Assembly (NCBI GenBank): GCA_937959175.1
Contig: CALGAS010000025.1
Span: 1-14,674, forward strand
Length of the DNA stretch: 14,674 nucleotides
DNA from: an uncultured bacterium
GTDB taxonomy: Bacteria > Planctomycetota > Planctomycetia > Pirellulales > UBA1268
Reading direction: 5' to 3'
The translations under genes were made by a program, and so were the position numbers. Under the pieces are notes generated by a model. It saw only the letters and a list, made by a program, of their open reading frames with translations. It was not told the origin of the DNA and searched no databases. Each line of letters begins with the position of its first letter. The first letter of the stretch is position 1. Positions 6,811-14,334 of this stretch are shown here, one piece after another.

Positions 6811-8061
6811 TCACCGCGACCGGCGGTCACCGATTCGGGCCGGGGGCTCGCCGAGGAGCCGCTCGAGGGCTGCGCCGAGCTTCTTGCCGCGGGCGTCGAG
6901 AGTGATCACGTTGCCGTCGGCGCCGATCAGGACGACTGTCGGAATGCCGGTGATGCCGTAATAACTGGCCAACGGATGCCGCCAGCCGGGGCCGTCCGGC
7001 TCCTCGTAGAGGATCGGCCAGGGGATCTCCTTGGCGGCCACAAACCGCTCGAGGCTGGCCCGGTCTTCGTCGAGGCTGACCCCCACGACCTCGAAGCCCG
7101 CGTCGTGCCACTGATCGTACTCGCGGCGGAGGTTGGCGATCTCGGCGACGCAGGGGCCGCACCAGGTGGCCCAGAAGTCGACCAGGACGACTTTGCCGGC
7201 CAGCGTCGCCTGATCGAACGGCTCGCCGGAGAGAAGGGTGCCGGTGATCGTCATCGGACGCCCCGGCAGCGAGATGCGGCGGGCGACGGCCGCTGTCTGC
7301 CCGGCGAGCTGGCGAACGGGCGGACTGTCGCTGGCCTCCAGGATCGGCATGAAGGTTTCGAAGGCGGCAGCCGCCGCCGGCCCGCCATTGGGCAGGTCGG
7401 CAAGCTTTGTGGCCAGGTCGATCGCCGTCCGGGCGAGGGCGAGATCGTCAGGATCCGTCCGCAGGGCGGCCGCTAGCCGGCCGACGAGCGCCGCGGCGTC
7501 GGCCGGATTGCCGGTCGCCAGCACCGCCTTGACCTCCGCGGCGGCGGCGACCTGCTGCACCCGGGCCGCCAGATCGGGGTCGGCCTGCGGGCCAAGCGAG
7601 CCGGCAAACTCCGCGAGGGCCTCGGCCGCTCCGGCTTCGCCGAGCTTTTGCAGCGTCTGCAACGCGTCAAACTTCAGCTCCACGCCGCGCCGGTGGAGGG
7701 CGTCGTCGGGGGCGGTGTCGGCGATGATCCGGCCGGCCGCCTCGGCCGTGGCGGCGGCCGCCTTGCGGAGGTAATACCTGAGCCGCCCGCGGGAGCCGGG
7801 CATTGCCGCGGGGTCGGCTAGGCTCTCGATGTATGCCAGTAACTCTTCCGGTGTGCCATCGGGAACCGGCGGCACCATCGGCTGTCGCCGGCTCGAGCGA
7901 CCGGAGTTGGGCTCACCCCGAGAAGGTTCATCGGCAGCAGCGGAACTGACCGTGGACGCCGCGAACAGCGACGCGAGCGCCACGATCCAGAGACTGGACG
8001 AGAGGCGGCTAAGCAGGCAGTCGGTGCTGGTGGAAGGGCAGGCAGAACGAGGCGTGGCCAT
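6811..8061 (-). CDS. Exported TlpA-like thioredoxin-fold disulfide reductase
   Basis: The 416-residue product is predicted to act as a thiol-disulfide oxidoreductase outside the cytoplasm. It has a long, Ser/Thr-rich N-terminal region with hydrophobic core SSLWIVALASLFAAS and a probable cleavage site after SSAAA (residue 43). Residues about 60-250 form an Ala-rich helical domain of unknown role, often seen in planctomycete TlpA-like proteins. The C-terminal redoxin domain follows, with WATWCGPC (active-site Cys301 and Cys304), GFEVVGVSLDED and the cis-proline of GITGIPT (Pro374). All catalytic residues are intact. The substrate is unknown; in this family roles include cytochrome maturation and repair of exported proteins. 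The ATG at 8061 was chosen because GAGGA precedes it, although by only 4 bases; the frame is open to 8130. A histidine kinase lies 135 bases upstream on the same strand. Confidence 0.87.
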   Translation of the reverse strand: MATPRSACPSTSTDCLLSRLSSSLWIVALASLFAASTVSSAAADEPSRGEPNSGRSSRRQPMVPPVPDGTPEELLAYIESLADPAAMPGSRGRLRYYLRKAAAATAEAAGRIIADTAPDDALHRRGVELKFDALQTLQKLGEAGAAEALAEFAGSLGPQADPDLAARVQQVAAAAEVKAVLATGNPADAAALVGRLAAALRTDPDDLALARTAIDLATKLADLPNGGPAAAAAFETFMPILEASDSPPVRQLAGQTAAVARRISLPGRPMTITGTLLSGEPFDQATLAGKVVLVDFWATWCGPCVAEIANLRREYDQWHDAGFEVVGVSLDEDRASLERFVAAKEIPWPILYEEPDGPGWRHPLASYYGITGIPTVVLIGADGNVITLDARGKKLGAALERLLGEPPARIGDRRSR

Positions 8062-8196
8062 CGAATCCTCAAGATGGGCGGGAGCGGCACGAAGGGGCGA
8101 GGAGCCTACCCGTTCCGGCTGGCGAGCCACAACGCCAACCGCTCCGGTCGGTGCGAGCCTGTGGGAGCGGGTCGGCGACCGCGGCCCCCGATCCGG

Positions 8197-9084
8197 TCAG
8201 CCGGCCGGCGTCGCTTGTGCGAGGGCGGGCAGACGGACCGTGATGGCCGTGCCTCGGCCAGGTGCCGATTCGGCGCGGATGCGGCCGCGGTGGGCCTCGA
8301 CGATTTCCCGGCAACTGGAGAGCCCCAGGCCGCTGCCTCCCTTGCCGGTCTCATCGGGACCCTGCTTGGTCGAGAAATGAGGCTGGAAGATTTTCCGGAG
8401 CACCTCCGGCGGCATTCCGCAGCCGGTGTCGCGAACCATCAGGTCGACCAGCCCGGATGCCGCGTCATGGGACAACCGGAGGATCAGCCGCCCGCCCTCA
8501 GGCATCGCCTGTCGGGCGTTGACCATCAGGTTGAGCAGCACCTGCTGGAGCTGGCCCGGATTGGCGGAGACGCGGGGCACCTGGGCGAACTCCCGCTCCA
8601 CCTGAACGCGATACTTCATCATCTCCCGTTCGAGGAGCACGAGGACGTCTTCGACGAGCAGGTGGAGATCGACCGGCTCAAAGCGGGCTGAACGGTTCCG
8701 GGCCATCGACAAGACGCTGGCGGTGATTTTCGCCGCGCGATTGCCGGCCGAGAGGATTCGCTCGAGGGCCTTGTCGCGGGTCGGCTGGTCGCGGTGCCGG
8801 AGGCCGAGCCGGGCATAGTTGAGGATCGTCGTCAGAGCGTTGTTGAACTCGTGGGTCGTGGTACCCAGGAGTTCTCCGAGACTGGCCTGCTTGCGGGCCT
8901 GAAGGAGCTGCTCGCGGAGGGCCTCCACCTCGGCGGCATGGGCCGCCCGCAGCCGCTCGATCTCCCGGCGGCCGGCAGCGGCGACGGCAGCCGCCCGGGC
9001 CGGTCGGTCTCGCCGCACGACGGCGGGCAGGCTGGGCTGGGCGGGAGGCCGAGAGTTGGCCGAGGGGGGCATGTTGGAATCCAT
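8197..9084 (-). CDS. Soluble sensor-less histidine kinase (NtrB-type)
   Basis: This protein should autophosphorylate a histidine and pass the phosphate to a response regulator. The 295-residue product has no signal peptide or membrane segment, so it is cytoplasmic. A basic, Ala-rich head leads into a coiled coil (about 35-68). The HisKA dimerisation domain has phospho-acceptor His78 in THEFNNALTTI. The HATPase domain has an N box (LLNLMVNARQAM, Asn185 and Asn189), G1 DTGCGM (219-224), F box FQPHFSTK (233-240) and G2 GGSGLGLS (249-256). All core boxes are intact. There is no PAS, GAF or receiver domain, so signal input may come through a partner. No response regulator gene lies in the window. 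The ATG at 9084 was chosen over a GTG at 9090; neither has a clear ribosome binding site. The thioredoxin gene follows after 135 bases. Confidence 0.88.
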   Translation of the reverse strand: MDSNMPPSANSRPPAQPSLPAVVRRDRPARAAAVAAAGRREIERLRAAHAAEVEALREQLLQARKQASLGELLGTTTHEFNNALTTILNYARLGLRHRDQPTRDKALERILSAGNRAAKITASVLSMARNRSARFEPVDLHLLVEDVLVLLEREMMKYRVQVEREFAQVPRVSANPGQLQQVLLNLMVNARQAMPEGGRLILRLSHDAASGLVDLMVRDTGCGMPPEVLRKIFQPHFSTKQGPDETGKGGSGLGLSSCREIVEAHRGRIRAESAPGRGTAITVRLPALAQATPAG

Positions 9085-9448
9085 CGACACCGTCGCCAGC
9101 CAATCGCGGAAGGTGATTTCCGGGCGGCACGGATTCGCCCCCGGGTCGGCAATCCCGACGGGCGAACAAGGGCAAACGGCCGCCCCCTGGAGGACATGTG
9201 TCCTGGAGGGGTATCGTCGCCGCCGGCAGAGCGGCTGGAGGCTGTCCGTCCGCGAACCCTCGGGGCTGTTCGACCGTTGAAGTTGCAGAAACCGTCAGCC
9301 ATACCCCCGGGGTCGTGGCCCGGGCCAGGATTCCCCGTCGGTGAAACCGGAGGCGGTGGGCTGGGGTAAACTTTGCCCACCACGACGATTCTCCGGGCAT
9401 CGGACGGCTGGCGGCGTCGATTCTCACCACCACTGGTTTGCCACTGTT
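9085..9448. other. Divergent intergenic control region
   Basis: This 364-base stretch lies between the leftward histidine kinase and the rightward prepilin run. I see no convincing gene here. It holds the 28-bp imperfect palindrome at 9184-9211 and a weak rightward promoter candidate, TTGAAG at 9277-9282 and CATACC at 9300-9305 with 17-base spacing. If that promoter is used, the prepilin mRNA would have a leader of more than 130 bases. The stretch before the prepilin ATG lacks a Shine-Dalgarno match. Confidence 0.65.
9184..9211. promoter_or_regulatory. 28-bp imperfect palindrome, candidate operator
   Basis: The outer arms CCCCT (9184-9188) and AGGGG (9207-9211) and inner arms AGGACA (9191-9196) and TGTCCT (9199-9204) are exact inverted repeats around a central TG. 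They are interrupted only by symmetric GG pairs at 9189-9190 and 9205-9206. This two-fold symmetry and its position between divergent genes fit a site for a dimeric regulator. No T-tract follows on either strand, so it is unlikely to be a terminator. Binding is inferred. Confidence 0.45.
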
Positions 9449-10195
9449 ATGCCGCACCGCTTGCCTGCCTTGCCCGGTTCCCCCCGCGGGATGACGCTCG
9501 TCGAGCTGCTCGTGGTGATCGCGATCATCGCGGTGATGATCGGCCTGCTCCTCCCGAGCGTGCAGTCAGCTCGGGAGTCGGCCCGCCGGACGGCCTGCAA
9601 GTCCAACCTCCGGCAGATCGGGATCGCTCTGCAGCTCTATCTCGATCGCAAGGCGGGGCAGGGACAGAAGAACCGGTTCCCTGACGCCGCCGTGATGCCG
9701 AGCCAGGAACTCGAGTTCTACACCCCGCAGCGGCCGATCAAGCCGAGCATCGTGGCCGTCCTGGGTCCGTTTATGGATGAGAACCGGCAGGGCTTTCGCT
9801 GCCCGTCAGATACGAGGTATTTCGTGCGACCGCAGGCCGACATCGCGGCGCTCGAGGAACGACTGGCGAGGATTGGCCGCTCGTTGGCCGACCGCCCCGC
9901 CGAATACCAGGACATCGCCTACGAGGGGACAAGCTACGAATATCCGGCCCGCCGCCTGACCCGTACCGACGCCCAGACGGGCAAGACGGTGGGCCGCACC
10001 CGTGAAGAGGCGCTGACCTACCGCGGTCAGCAGGGATCATCGGCGAAACTGTGGGTACTCTACGAGTTCGACGCCTTTCACGGCGGGTTCAGCTGGCTGC
10101 CTCGCGACGAGGAGGCGGCCTTCAACGAGCGGCCCACGCAGCCGGAAGGGGCTCGCAACTTTCTGTATCTTGATGGTCACGTCGAGAATCTTTGA
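9449..10195 (+). CDS. Short DUF1559-like type II secretion/pilin-type prepilin
   Basis: The 248-residue product is a prepilin-like protein made as a precursor, cut by prepilin peptidase and held in or assembled from the inner membrane. The leader ends at Gly14, and the mature protein starts MTLVELLVVIAIIAV with the conserved Glu at position +5 (Glu19) and a hydrophobic helix over about 15-35. The next segment, ARRTACKSNLRQIGIALQLY, is the typical conserved helix of planctomycete DUF1559 prepilins. The C-terminal NFLYLDGHV corresponds to their H-X9-DG-type end motif. At 248 residues it is shorter than the roughly 300-350 usual for that family, so it may be a distinct subgroup. The ATG at 9449 is needed to include the Gly cleavage site; the later ATG at 9491 would remove it. 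It lies 41 bases before a membrane-anchored protein gene. Confidence 0.85.
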   Translation: MPHRLPALPGSPRGMTLVELLVVIAIIAVMIGLLLPSVQSARESARRTACKSNLRQIGIALQLYLDRKAGQGQKNRFPDAAVMPSQELEFYTPQRPIKPSIVAVLGPFMDENRQGFRCPSDTRYFVRPQADIAALEERLARIGRSLADRPAEYQDIAYEGTSYEYPARRLTRTDAQTGKTVGRTREEALTYRGQQGSSAKLWVLYEFDAFHGGFSWLPRDEEAAFNERPTQPEGARNFLYLDGHVENL

Positions 10196-10236
10196 GCCCG
10201 AGTCGCCTCGGCGGCATTCTCCCGAGCAGGAGTCTC

Positions 10237-10962
10237 ATGAGCACCGCATCAGCACGATCGATCGCCCGCTCCGGCCGGGCCGCCCCGTCGACCTCCGGCA
10301 GGCCTTCCTTGCGGGTCTGGCTGATCGGTCTGGCCGTCCTGGCCGGGCTCGTCTTTCTGCTCACCTGGCTGCTGGGCTGGGTCCGGTTCACCACCGATCC
10401 CCGCGTGGCGGAGATTCTCGCCCTCCAGGAGCAGGCTCGCCAGCGATTCGAACAACGCAACGCCGCCGCGGCGACCAGCGGCGGCCCTGGCATGAGCCTG
10501 GCCGATGCAACGACCGCGGTCACGTCGATGATGGAGATTCGCCAGAAGACCGAGGCCCTCCCGGAACACCTCCGGCCGCAGGTCGAGCGAAACGGTTCGA
10601 ACATGTTTCGCTCGGCCTTCCGGGCCCGGATCGACCGCTATTTTGCGGTGCCACCGGAGCAGCGGCAGGCCGAGATCGACCGGCAGATCGCCGAGGAGGA
10701 GATGTGGCGGAAGGCCTTCGAAGCCGGCCGGGCCATGATGGCCGCCGTCAGTGGAGGCTCCCAGCAGGGGCAGTCGGCCAATCAGCAGGCCGCCTCGAAT
10801 CCGCGGCCCTGGTCGAGTCGCACCGAAGACGAGCGGAACCGCTGGCGGAAGGGGATCGTCGACCGGACCACGCCGGAGGAACGGGCCCGCTACACCGAGT
10901 GGCGGCGGGCTCGGGACGCCCGCCGGGAGCAGCTCGGGCTGCCGAGCGGCTGGCGGCGGTAA
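10237..10962 (+). CDS. Membrane-anchored protein of unknown function
   Basis: I do not recognise a family for this 241-residue protein. A basic Ser/Arg-rich head (residues 1-24) precedes one membrane segment (25-47, with core LAVLAGLVFLLTWLLGW). The positive-inside rule suggests that the remainder faces the periplasm. That part is mainly helical and charged: a segment rich in Gln and Ala, an acidic stretch (QRQAEIDRQIAEEEMW), a Gln/Ser/Asn-rich linker at about 168-188, and an Arg-rich C-terminal tail (ERARYTEWRRARDARREQ). No catalytic motif is visible. AGGAG at 10228-10232 supports the ATG at 10237, with a short 4-base spacing. The prepilin gene ends 41 bases upstream and the 84-residue gene starts 47 bases downstream, so all three are probably one operon. 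A role with the prepilin is guessed from position only. Confidence 0.75.
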   Translation: MSTASARSIARSGRAAPSTSGRPSLRVWLIGLAVLAGLVFLLTWLLGWVRFTTDPRVAEILALQEQARQRFEQRNAAAATSGGPGMSLADATTAVTSMMEIRQKTEALPEHLRPQVERNGSNMFRSAFRARIDRYFAVPPEQRQAEIDRQIAEEEMWRKAFEAGRAMMAAVSGGSQQGQSANQQAASNPRPWSSRTEDERNRWRKGIVDRTTPEERARYTEWRRARDARREQLGLPSGWRR

Positions 10963-11009
10963 GCCCGAGGCGGCGCACGCGGCCGGCAGGTGCTGACAGA
11001 GACCAACGC

Positions 11010-11264
11010 ATGAGCGACACCCTGGGATTGCTGGAGGAAGCCCGTCAGCTCGCCAGCGATCTCGGCTATCTCGTCCGCGAGGAGCCGCTCGGCGATCTGC
11101 CGGGCGGGCCGTGCACCGTTGCCGGTCAGCGGCAGTTGCTGCTCAACCTCGAGCAGGGGCCGGCCGAGCGGCTGGCGGTGCTCGTCAGCACGCTGGCCAA
11201 AGACCCGCGGACCGCCGCCGAACCGAAGAGCCGGCTGCTCGCCGCCCGGCTCGCTCAGCGATAG
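11010..11264 (+). CDS. Small cytoplasmic protein of unknown function
   Basis: The 84-residue product lacks a signal peptide or membrane segment. It begins with a helix (LGLLEEARQLASDLGYLVREE), followed by a short Gly/Cys-containing strand pair (GGPCTVAGQRQLLLNLEQG) and a second helix (AERLAVLVSTLAKD). The pattern, with alternating hydrophobic residues and strong third-position GC, looks like a real small folded protein. I recall similar small conserved proteins in planctomycetes but cannot name a family. The ATG at 11010 has no clear Shine-Dalgarno match; it is the only reasonable ATG after the previous stop. It lies 47 bases after the membrane-anchored protein gene. Its 3' end overlaps the 3' end of the convergent nadD gene by 10 bases. 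Confidence 0.65.
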   Translation: MSDTLGLLEEARQLASDLGYLVREEPLGDLPGGPCTVAGQRQLLLNLEQGPAERLAVLVSTLAKDPRTAAEPKSRLLAARLAQR

Positions 11265-11872
11265 AGGCCGTGGGTGGCGATGTATCGCTCGACGGCTCGG
11301 GGCGTGCGATAGCGGATGCTCGTCCCGGCGGCGATCGCCGCCCGCAGGTCGGTGGCCCGGATGCCGATCGCCGGCATCCGCGCGCGGCGGCTCAACAGGC
11401 CCGCGACCGCCGCCTCGCCGAGCACCGCCTCGAGGCCGCCGCTGCGGACCGCCGCCGGCAGATCGTCGAGCGACTCCCGCTCGACGGCGATCATCTCGGC
11501 GACGGCGGCGATCGCAGCCGGCTCCTTCCAGGTGGCGAAGCCTGCAATCGCGTCGGGGCCGAGCAGGAGGGCCAGGGAGTCGTCGGGATGGTCCGCCGCC
11601 AGGGCGGTGAGCGTGTCGATGGTGTAGCTCGTGCCGCCCCGGTCGAGTTCGAGGCTCGAGACCGCAAAGGCGTCGTGGCCGCCGGTCGCCAGCCGGAGCA
11701 TCTCGAGACGGTGGCCGCCGTCGGCCAGGATCCGATCGGGCTTATGGGGCGGGGCGGCGGCCGGCATGAAGACGACCCGGTCGAGCCCGGCCTGCTCCCG
11801 GGCGGACTCGGCCAGGATCAGGTGGCCGATGTGCACGGGGTCGAAGCTCCCCCCATAGATCCCGATCCGCAT
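11255..11872 (-). CDS. nadD: Nicotinate-nucleotide adenylyltransferase (NadD)
   Basis: NadD transfers AMP from ATP to nicotinate mononucleotide, giving deamido-NAD, a required step in cytoplasmic NAD synthesis. The 205-residue product is of normal length. The nucleotidyltransferase signature GGSFDPVHIGHL (residues 7-18, with both histidines of HxGH) is intact. FMPAAAPPHKP, the loop that contacts the substrate, follows, then YTIDTLTAL and LLLGPDA. Near the end is SIRYRTPRAVERYIATHGLY, the usual C-terminal signature. The family's ISSTxIR motif is altered to IRATDLR. The ATG at 11872 is supported by GAGGAG 9 bases upstream (11882-11887 on this strand); the frame is open to 11932. It diverges from priA across 94 bases, and its stop overlaps the convergent 84-residue gene by 10 bases. 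Confidence 0.93.
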   Translation of the reverse strand: MRIGIYGGSFDPVHIGHLILAESAREQAGLDRVVFMPAAAPPHKPDRILADGGHRLEMLRLATGGHDAFAVSSLELDRGGTSYTIDTLTALAADHPDDSLALLLGPDAIAGFATWKEPAAIAAVAEMIAVERESLDDLPAAVRSGGLEAVLGEAAVAGLLSRRARMPAIGIRATDLRAAIAAGTSIRYRTPRAVERYIATHGLYR

Positions 11873-11881
11873 GCTGTCCGG

Positions 11882-11887
11882 CTCCTC
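11882..11887 (-). promoter_or_regulatory. nadD ribosome binding site
   Basis: On the minus strand this reads GAGGAG, 9 bases before the ATG at 11872. It decides this start over the in-frame ATG 20 codons upstream. Confidence 0.65.
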
Positions 11888-11950
11888 GCGGCACGACTGC
11901 CCGCCGACCGTCACCGCGGCCGCCGTGCCCACAGCCTACCGCTCGGCGTG

Positions 11951-11959
11951 TGTTCTAAT
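11951..11959 (+). promoter_or_regulatory. Extended -10 promoter of priA, possibly leaderless
   Basis: TG-T-TCTAAT fits an extended -10 element (five of six matches to TATAAT, with TG one base upstream). The hexamer ends 7 bases before the priA ATG at 11967, so transcription would start at or next to the start codon. No ribosome binding site precedes that ATG, and no -35 hexamer is apparent, as is usual for extended -10 promoters. A leaderless priA mRNA is the simplest reading, but it is inferred. Confidence 0.5.
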
Positions 11960-11966
11960 CGCCCCC

Positions 11967-14321
11967 ATGTCGCCCGATCCCTCCTCCCAGCGGAGCCTCT
12001 TTGAGCACCAGCCGGCCTGGGTCGAGGACGACGTCCGGCGGGGCACGATCGCCACCGTCGTCCTGCCCGACGGGGTCGACAAGCCGCTCGACTATCTCGT
12101 GCCGGAATCGCTGGCGGCCGAGGTCGAACCGGGTCGGCGGGTCCGCGTGCCGCTGGGCCGGGCCAACCGGGCTCGGCTGGCCTACTGCGTCGCGGTTCGC
12201 TCCGACGAGTTGCCCCAGCAGCCGCTGAAGGAAGTCCTGGCGGTCGAAGATGAGCGGCCGCTGCTCTCCCGGCGGATGCTCGAGTTGACCCGCTGGATGG
12301 CCGACCGCTGGATGGCCCGCTGGGGCGAGGTGCTCGAGGCGGTGCTGCCGGCCGGCGTCAGGCTGCGGCGACGGGGACGGGTGGCGACGCTCCTGGTGGC
12401 CAGCGGCAGGGAACCGGCCCGTCAGCCGACCGCCGGCCAGGCCCGGGTGCTCGCGGCGGCTGCCGAGCCGGCGACGGTCGAGCAGCTGATGAAGGCCTCG
12501 GGAGCCAGCCGGGCGGTGGTCAGCCGGCTGGTGAAGACGGGGCTGCTCGCGGAGGCCGGCAGCGTCGAGTTGGCGGCGGCCGGGGGCACCGAGCGGCCGG
12601 GCATCAGCCACGAGCGGCCCGCGGCCCTCTCGCCCGCGCAGACCGCCGCCCTCGACGCGATCACCGGGGCGATGAAGGAGGGCCGGCATGAGACGATCCT
12701 CCTCTTCGGCGTCACCGGCAGCGGGAAGACGGAGGTCTATCTCCAGGCGGTCGAGGAGACGATCTCCTACGGCCGGCAGGCGATCGTGCTGGTGCCCGAG
12801 ATCAGTCTCACCCCGCAGACCTGCGACCGCTTCCGGGCCCGCTTCGGAAAGGTCGCCGTGCTCCATAGCCATCTGACGCCCGCCGAGCGGCACGACCAGT
12901 GGCGGGAGATCGCGGCCGGCCGGGTGAGCGTGGTGGTCGGGGCCCGCTCGGCAATCTTCGCTCCGGCGCCGCGGCTCGGCCTGATCGTGATCGACGAGGA
13001 GCACGAGAGTTCATTCAAGCAGGCGACCGCCCCCCGCTACCACGCCCGCGACGTCGCCGAGTGGATCGCCCGGGCGGAGGGCGTGCCGCTGGTGCTCGGC
13101 TCGGCCACGCCGGCGATCGAGACCTTCGCCCGCTCGCTCTCCGGCGAGGTGCGGATGTGCCGCCTGGCCGACCGCGTCGGCGGGTCACAGCTGCCCGCCG
13201 TGATCACCGTCGACCTCCGCGATCCCGGGGCCCGCTCGCGGGGAGCGATCAGCCCGCGGCTGGCCGCCGGGATCCGCTGGGCGCTCGAGGCCGAGGGGCA
13301 GGTGATGCTGCTGCTCAATCGCCGCGGCTTCGCCACCCACGTGCAGTGCCGGGCCTGCGGCCACACCGTTCGCTGCCCGCAGTGCGACATCGCCCTGACG
13401 CTCCATCAGCCGGGCAACCGCGGCATCTGCCACGGCTGCGGCCTCGTCAGCCGGCTGCCGGCCGACTGCCCGGAGTGCCGGGCGCCGGGGCTCGCCCACC
13501 GGGGCACGGGAACGCAGCGGCTCGAGGAGCAGGTCCGGCGGGCCTTTCCCGACGCGGCGGTGGCCCGGATGGATACCGACACGATGCGGACCCGCGGCAG
13601 CCACGAGAAGACGCTCGACGCCTTTCGCGACAAGACCATCGACATCCTGGTCGGCACCCAGATGATCGCCAAGGGGCTCGACTTCCCGAGCGTGATGCTC
13701 GTCGGCGTGGTCAATGCCGACGCGGCCCTCCACCTGGCCGACTTCCGGGCCGCCGAGCGAACCTGTCAGCTTGTCACGCAGGTGGCCGGCCGCAGCGGCC
13801 GCGGGCCCCTGGGGGGCAGGGTGGTGGTGCAGACGAGCACGCCGGAGCATCCGGCGATCCGGGCGGCGGCCGCCCACGACTACGAGGCCTTCGTGAGGAG
13901 CGAGCTGCCGATCCGGGAAGCCTTGCTCTACCCGCCCTTCGGCCACGTGGTTCGGCTGGTGATCCGCGGCGTCGACGAAGACCGGGTGGCGGCCTGGGCC
14001 GGCACCCTCGCCGACCGGCTCCGCCAGGAGGCGGCCCGCGCCGCCGCGGGGGCCGGTCAAGCCGCGGATGACAATCGCGACGTCGACGGCAACCACCAGG
14101 CAGGAGCCGCAGGGGGCCAGCCCGGCGGGACGGGCGTGCGGGTCCTCGGCCCGGCCCCGGCCCCGATCCCGCGGCTCCGGGAACGGTTCCGCTGGCACCT
14201 CCAGGTCCACGGCCCCGACGGCCCGGCGCTTCGGGATCTCGTCCGCCGCGGCACCGCCGGCCTCAAGACCCCCGACGGCATCGCCTGGATCGTCGATGTC
14301 GATCCGGTCGAGATGCTCTGA
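11967..14321 (+). CDS. priA: Primosomal replication-restart helicase PriA
   Basis: PriA recognises stalled replication forks and reloads the replisome. The 784-residue product has the full architecture. An N-terminal 3' DNA-binding domain (from about 26, TIATVVLPDGVDKPLDYLVP) is followed by a winged-helix-like part. The superfamily-2 helicase core has Walker A GVTGSGKT (248-255), DEEH (343-346), GSATP (378-382) and motif VI QVAGRSGRG (605-613). Eight zinc-binding cysteines are present (Cys461, 464, 470, 473, 488, 491, 501, 504). A C-terminal primosome domain ends the protein. An Ala/Gly/Asp-rich insertion at about 688-722 lies before this last domain and is probably a flexible linker. The ATG at 11967 has no Shine-Dalgarno match but follows a good -10 element by 7 bases. 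It diverges from nadD; a 21-bp repeat tract follows its stop. Confidence 0.95.
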   Translation: MSPDPSSQRSLFEHQPAWVEDDVRRGTIATVVLPDGVDKPLDYLVPESLAAEVEPGRRVRVPLGRANRARLAYCVAVRSDELPQQPLKEVLAVEDERPLLSRRMLELTRWMADRWMARWGEVLEAVLPAGVRLRRRGRVATLLVASGREPARQPTAGQARVLAAAAEPATVEQLMKASGASRAVVSRLVKTGLLAEAGSVELAAAGGTERPGISHERPAALSPAQTAALDAITGAMKEGRHETILLFGVTGSGKTEVYLQAVEETISYGRQAIVLVPEISLTPQTCDRFRARFGKVAVLHSHLTPAERHDQWREIAAGRVSVVVGARSAIFAPAPRLGLIVIDEEHESSFKQATAPRYHARDVAEWIARAEGVPLVLGSATPAIETFARSLSGEVRMCRLADRVGGSQLPAVITVDLRDPGARSRGAISPRLAAGIRWALEAEGQVMLLLNRRGFATHVQCRACGHTVRCPQCDIALTLHQPGNRGICHGCGLVSRLPADCPECRAPGLAHRGTGTQRLEEQVRRAFPDAAVARMDTDTMRTRGSHEKTLDAFRDKTIDILVGTQMIAKGLDFPSVMLVGVVNADAALHLADFRAAERTCQLVTQVAGRSGRGPLGGRVVVQTSTPEHPAIRAAAAHDYEAFVRSELPIREALLYPPFGHVVRLVIRGVDEDRVAAWAGTLADRLRQEAARAAAGAGQAADDNRDVDGNHQAGAAGGQPGGTGVRVLGPAPAPIPRLRERFRWHLQVHGPDGPALRDLVRRGTAGLKTPDGIAWIVDVDPVEML

Positions 14322-14334
14322 GCTGGAGCCCGCG

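Noticed and set aside
6030..6830. 266-codon leftward frame opposite the secreted helical protein (also 5280-6017)
   Set aside because: The rightward frame has a strong ribosome binding site and a signal peptide; the antisense frames have neither.
8139..8170. Hairpin CCGCTCC/GGAGCGG between the histidine kinase and thioredoxin genes as a terminator
   Set aside because: The stem is 7 bp with an 18-base loop and no T-tract follows on the minus strand, so it is not convincing in such GC-rich DNA.
8678..9457. 259-codon leftward frame extending past the histidine kinase start
   Set aside because: It is out of frame with the kinase, overlaps its catalytic region and is Arg/Pro-rich without motifs.
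11111..12004. 297-codon rightward frame opposite nadD
   Set aside because: It lies antisense to the well-supported nadD gene and has no recognisable features.
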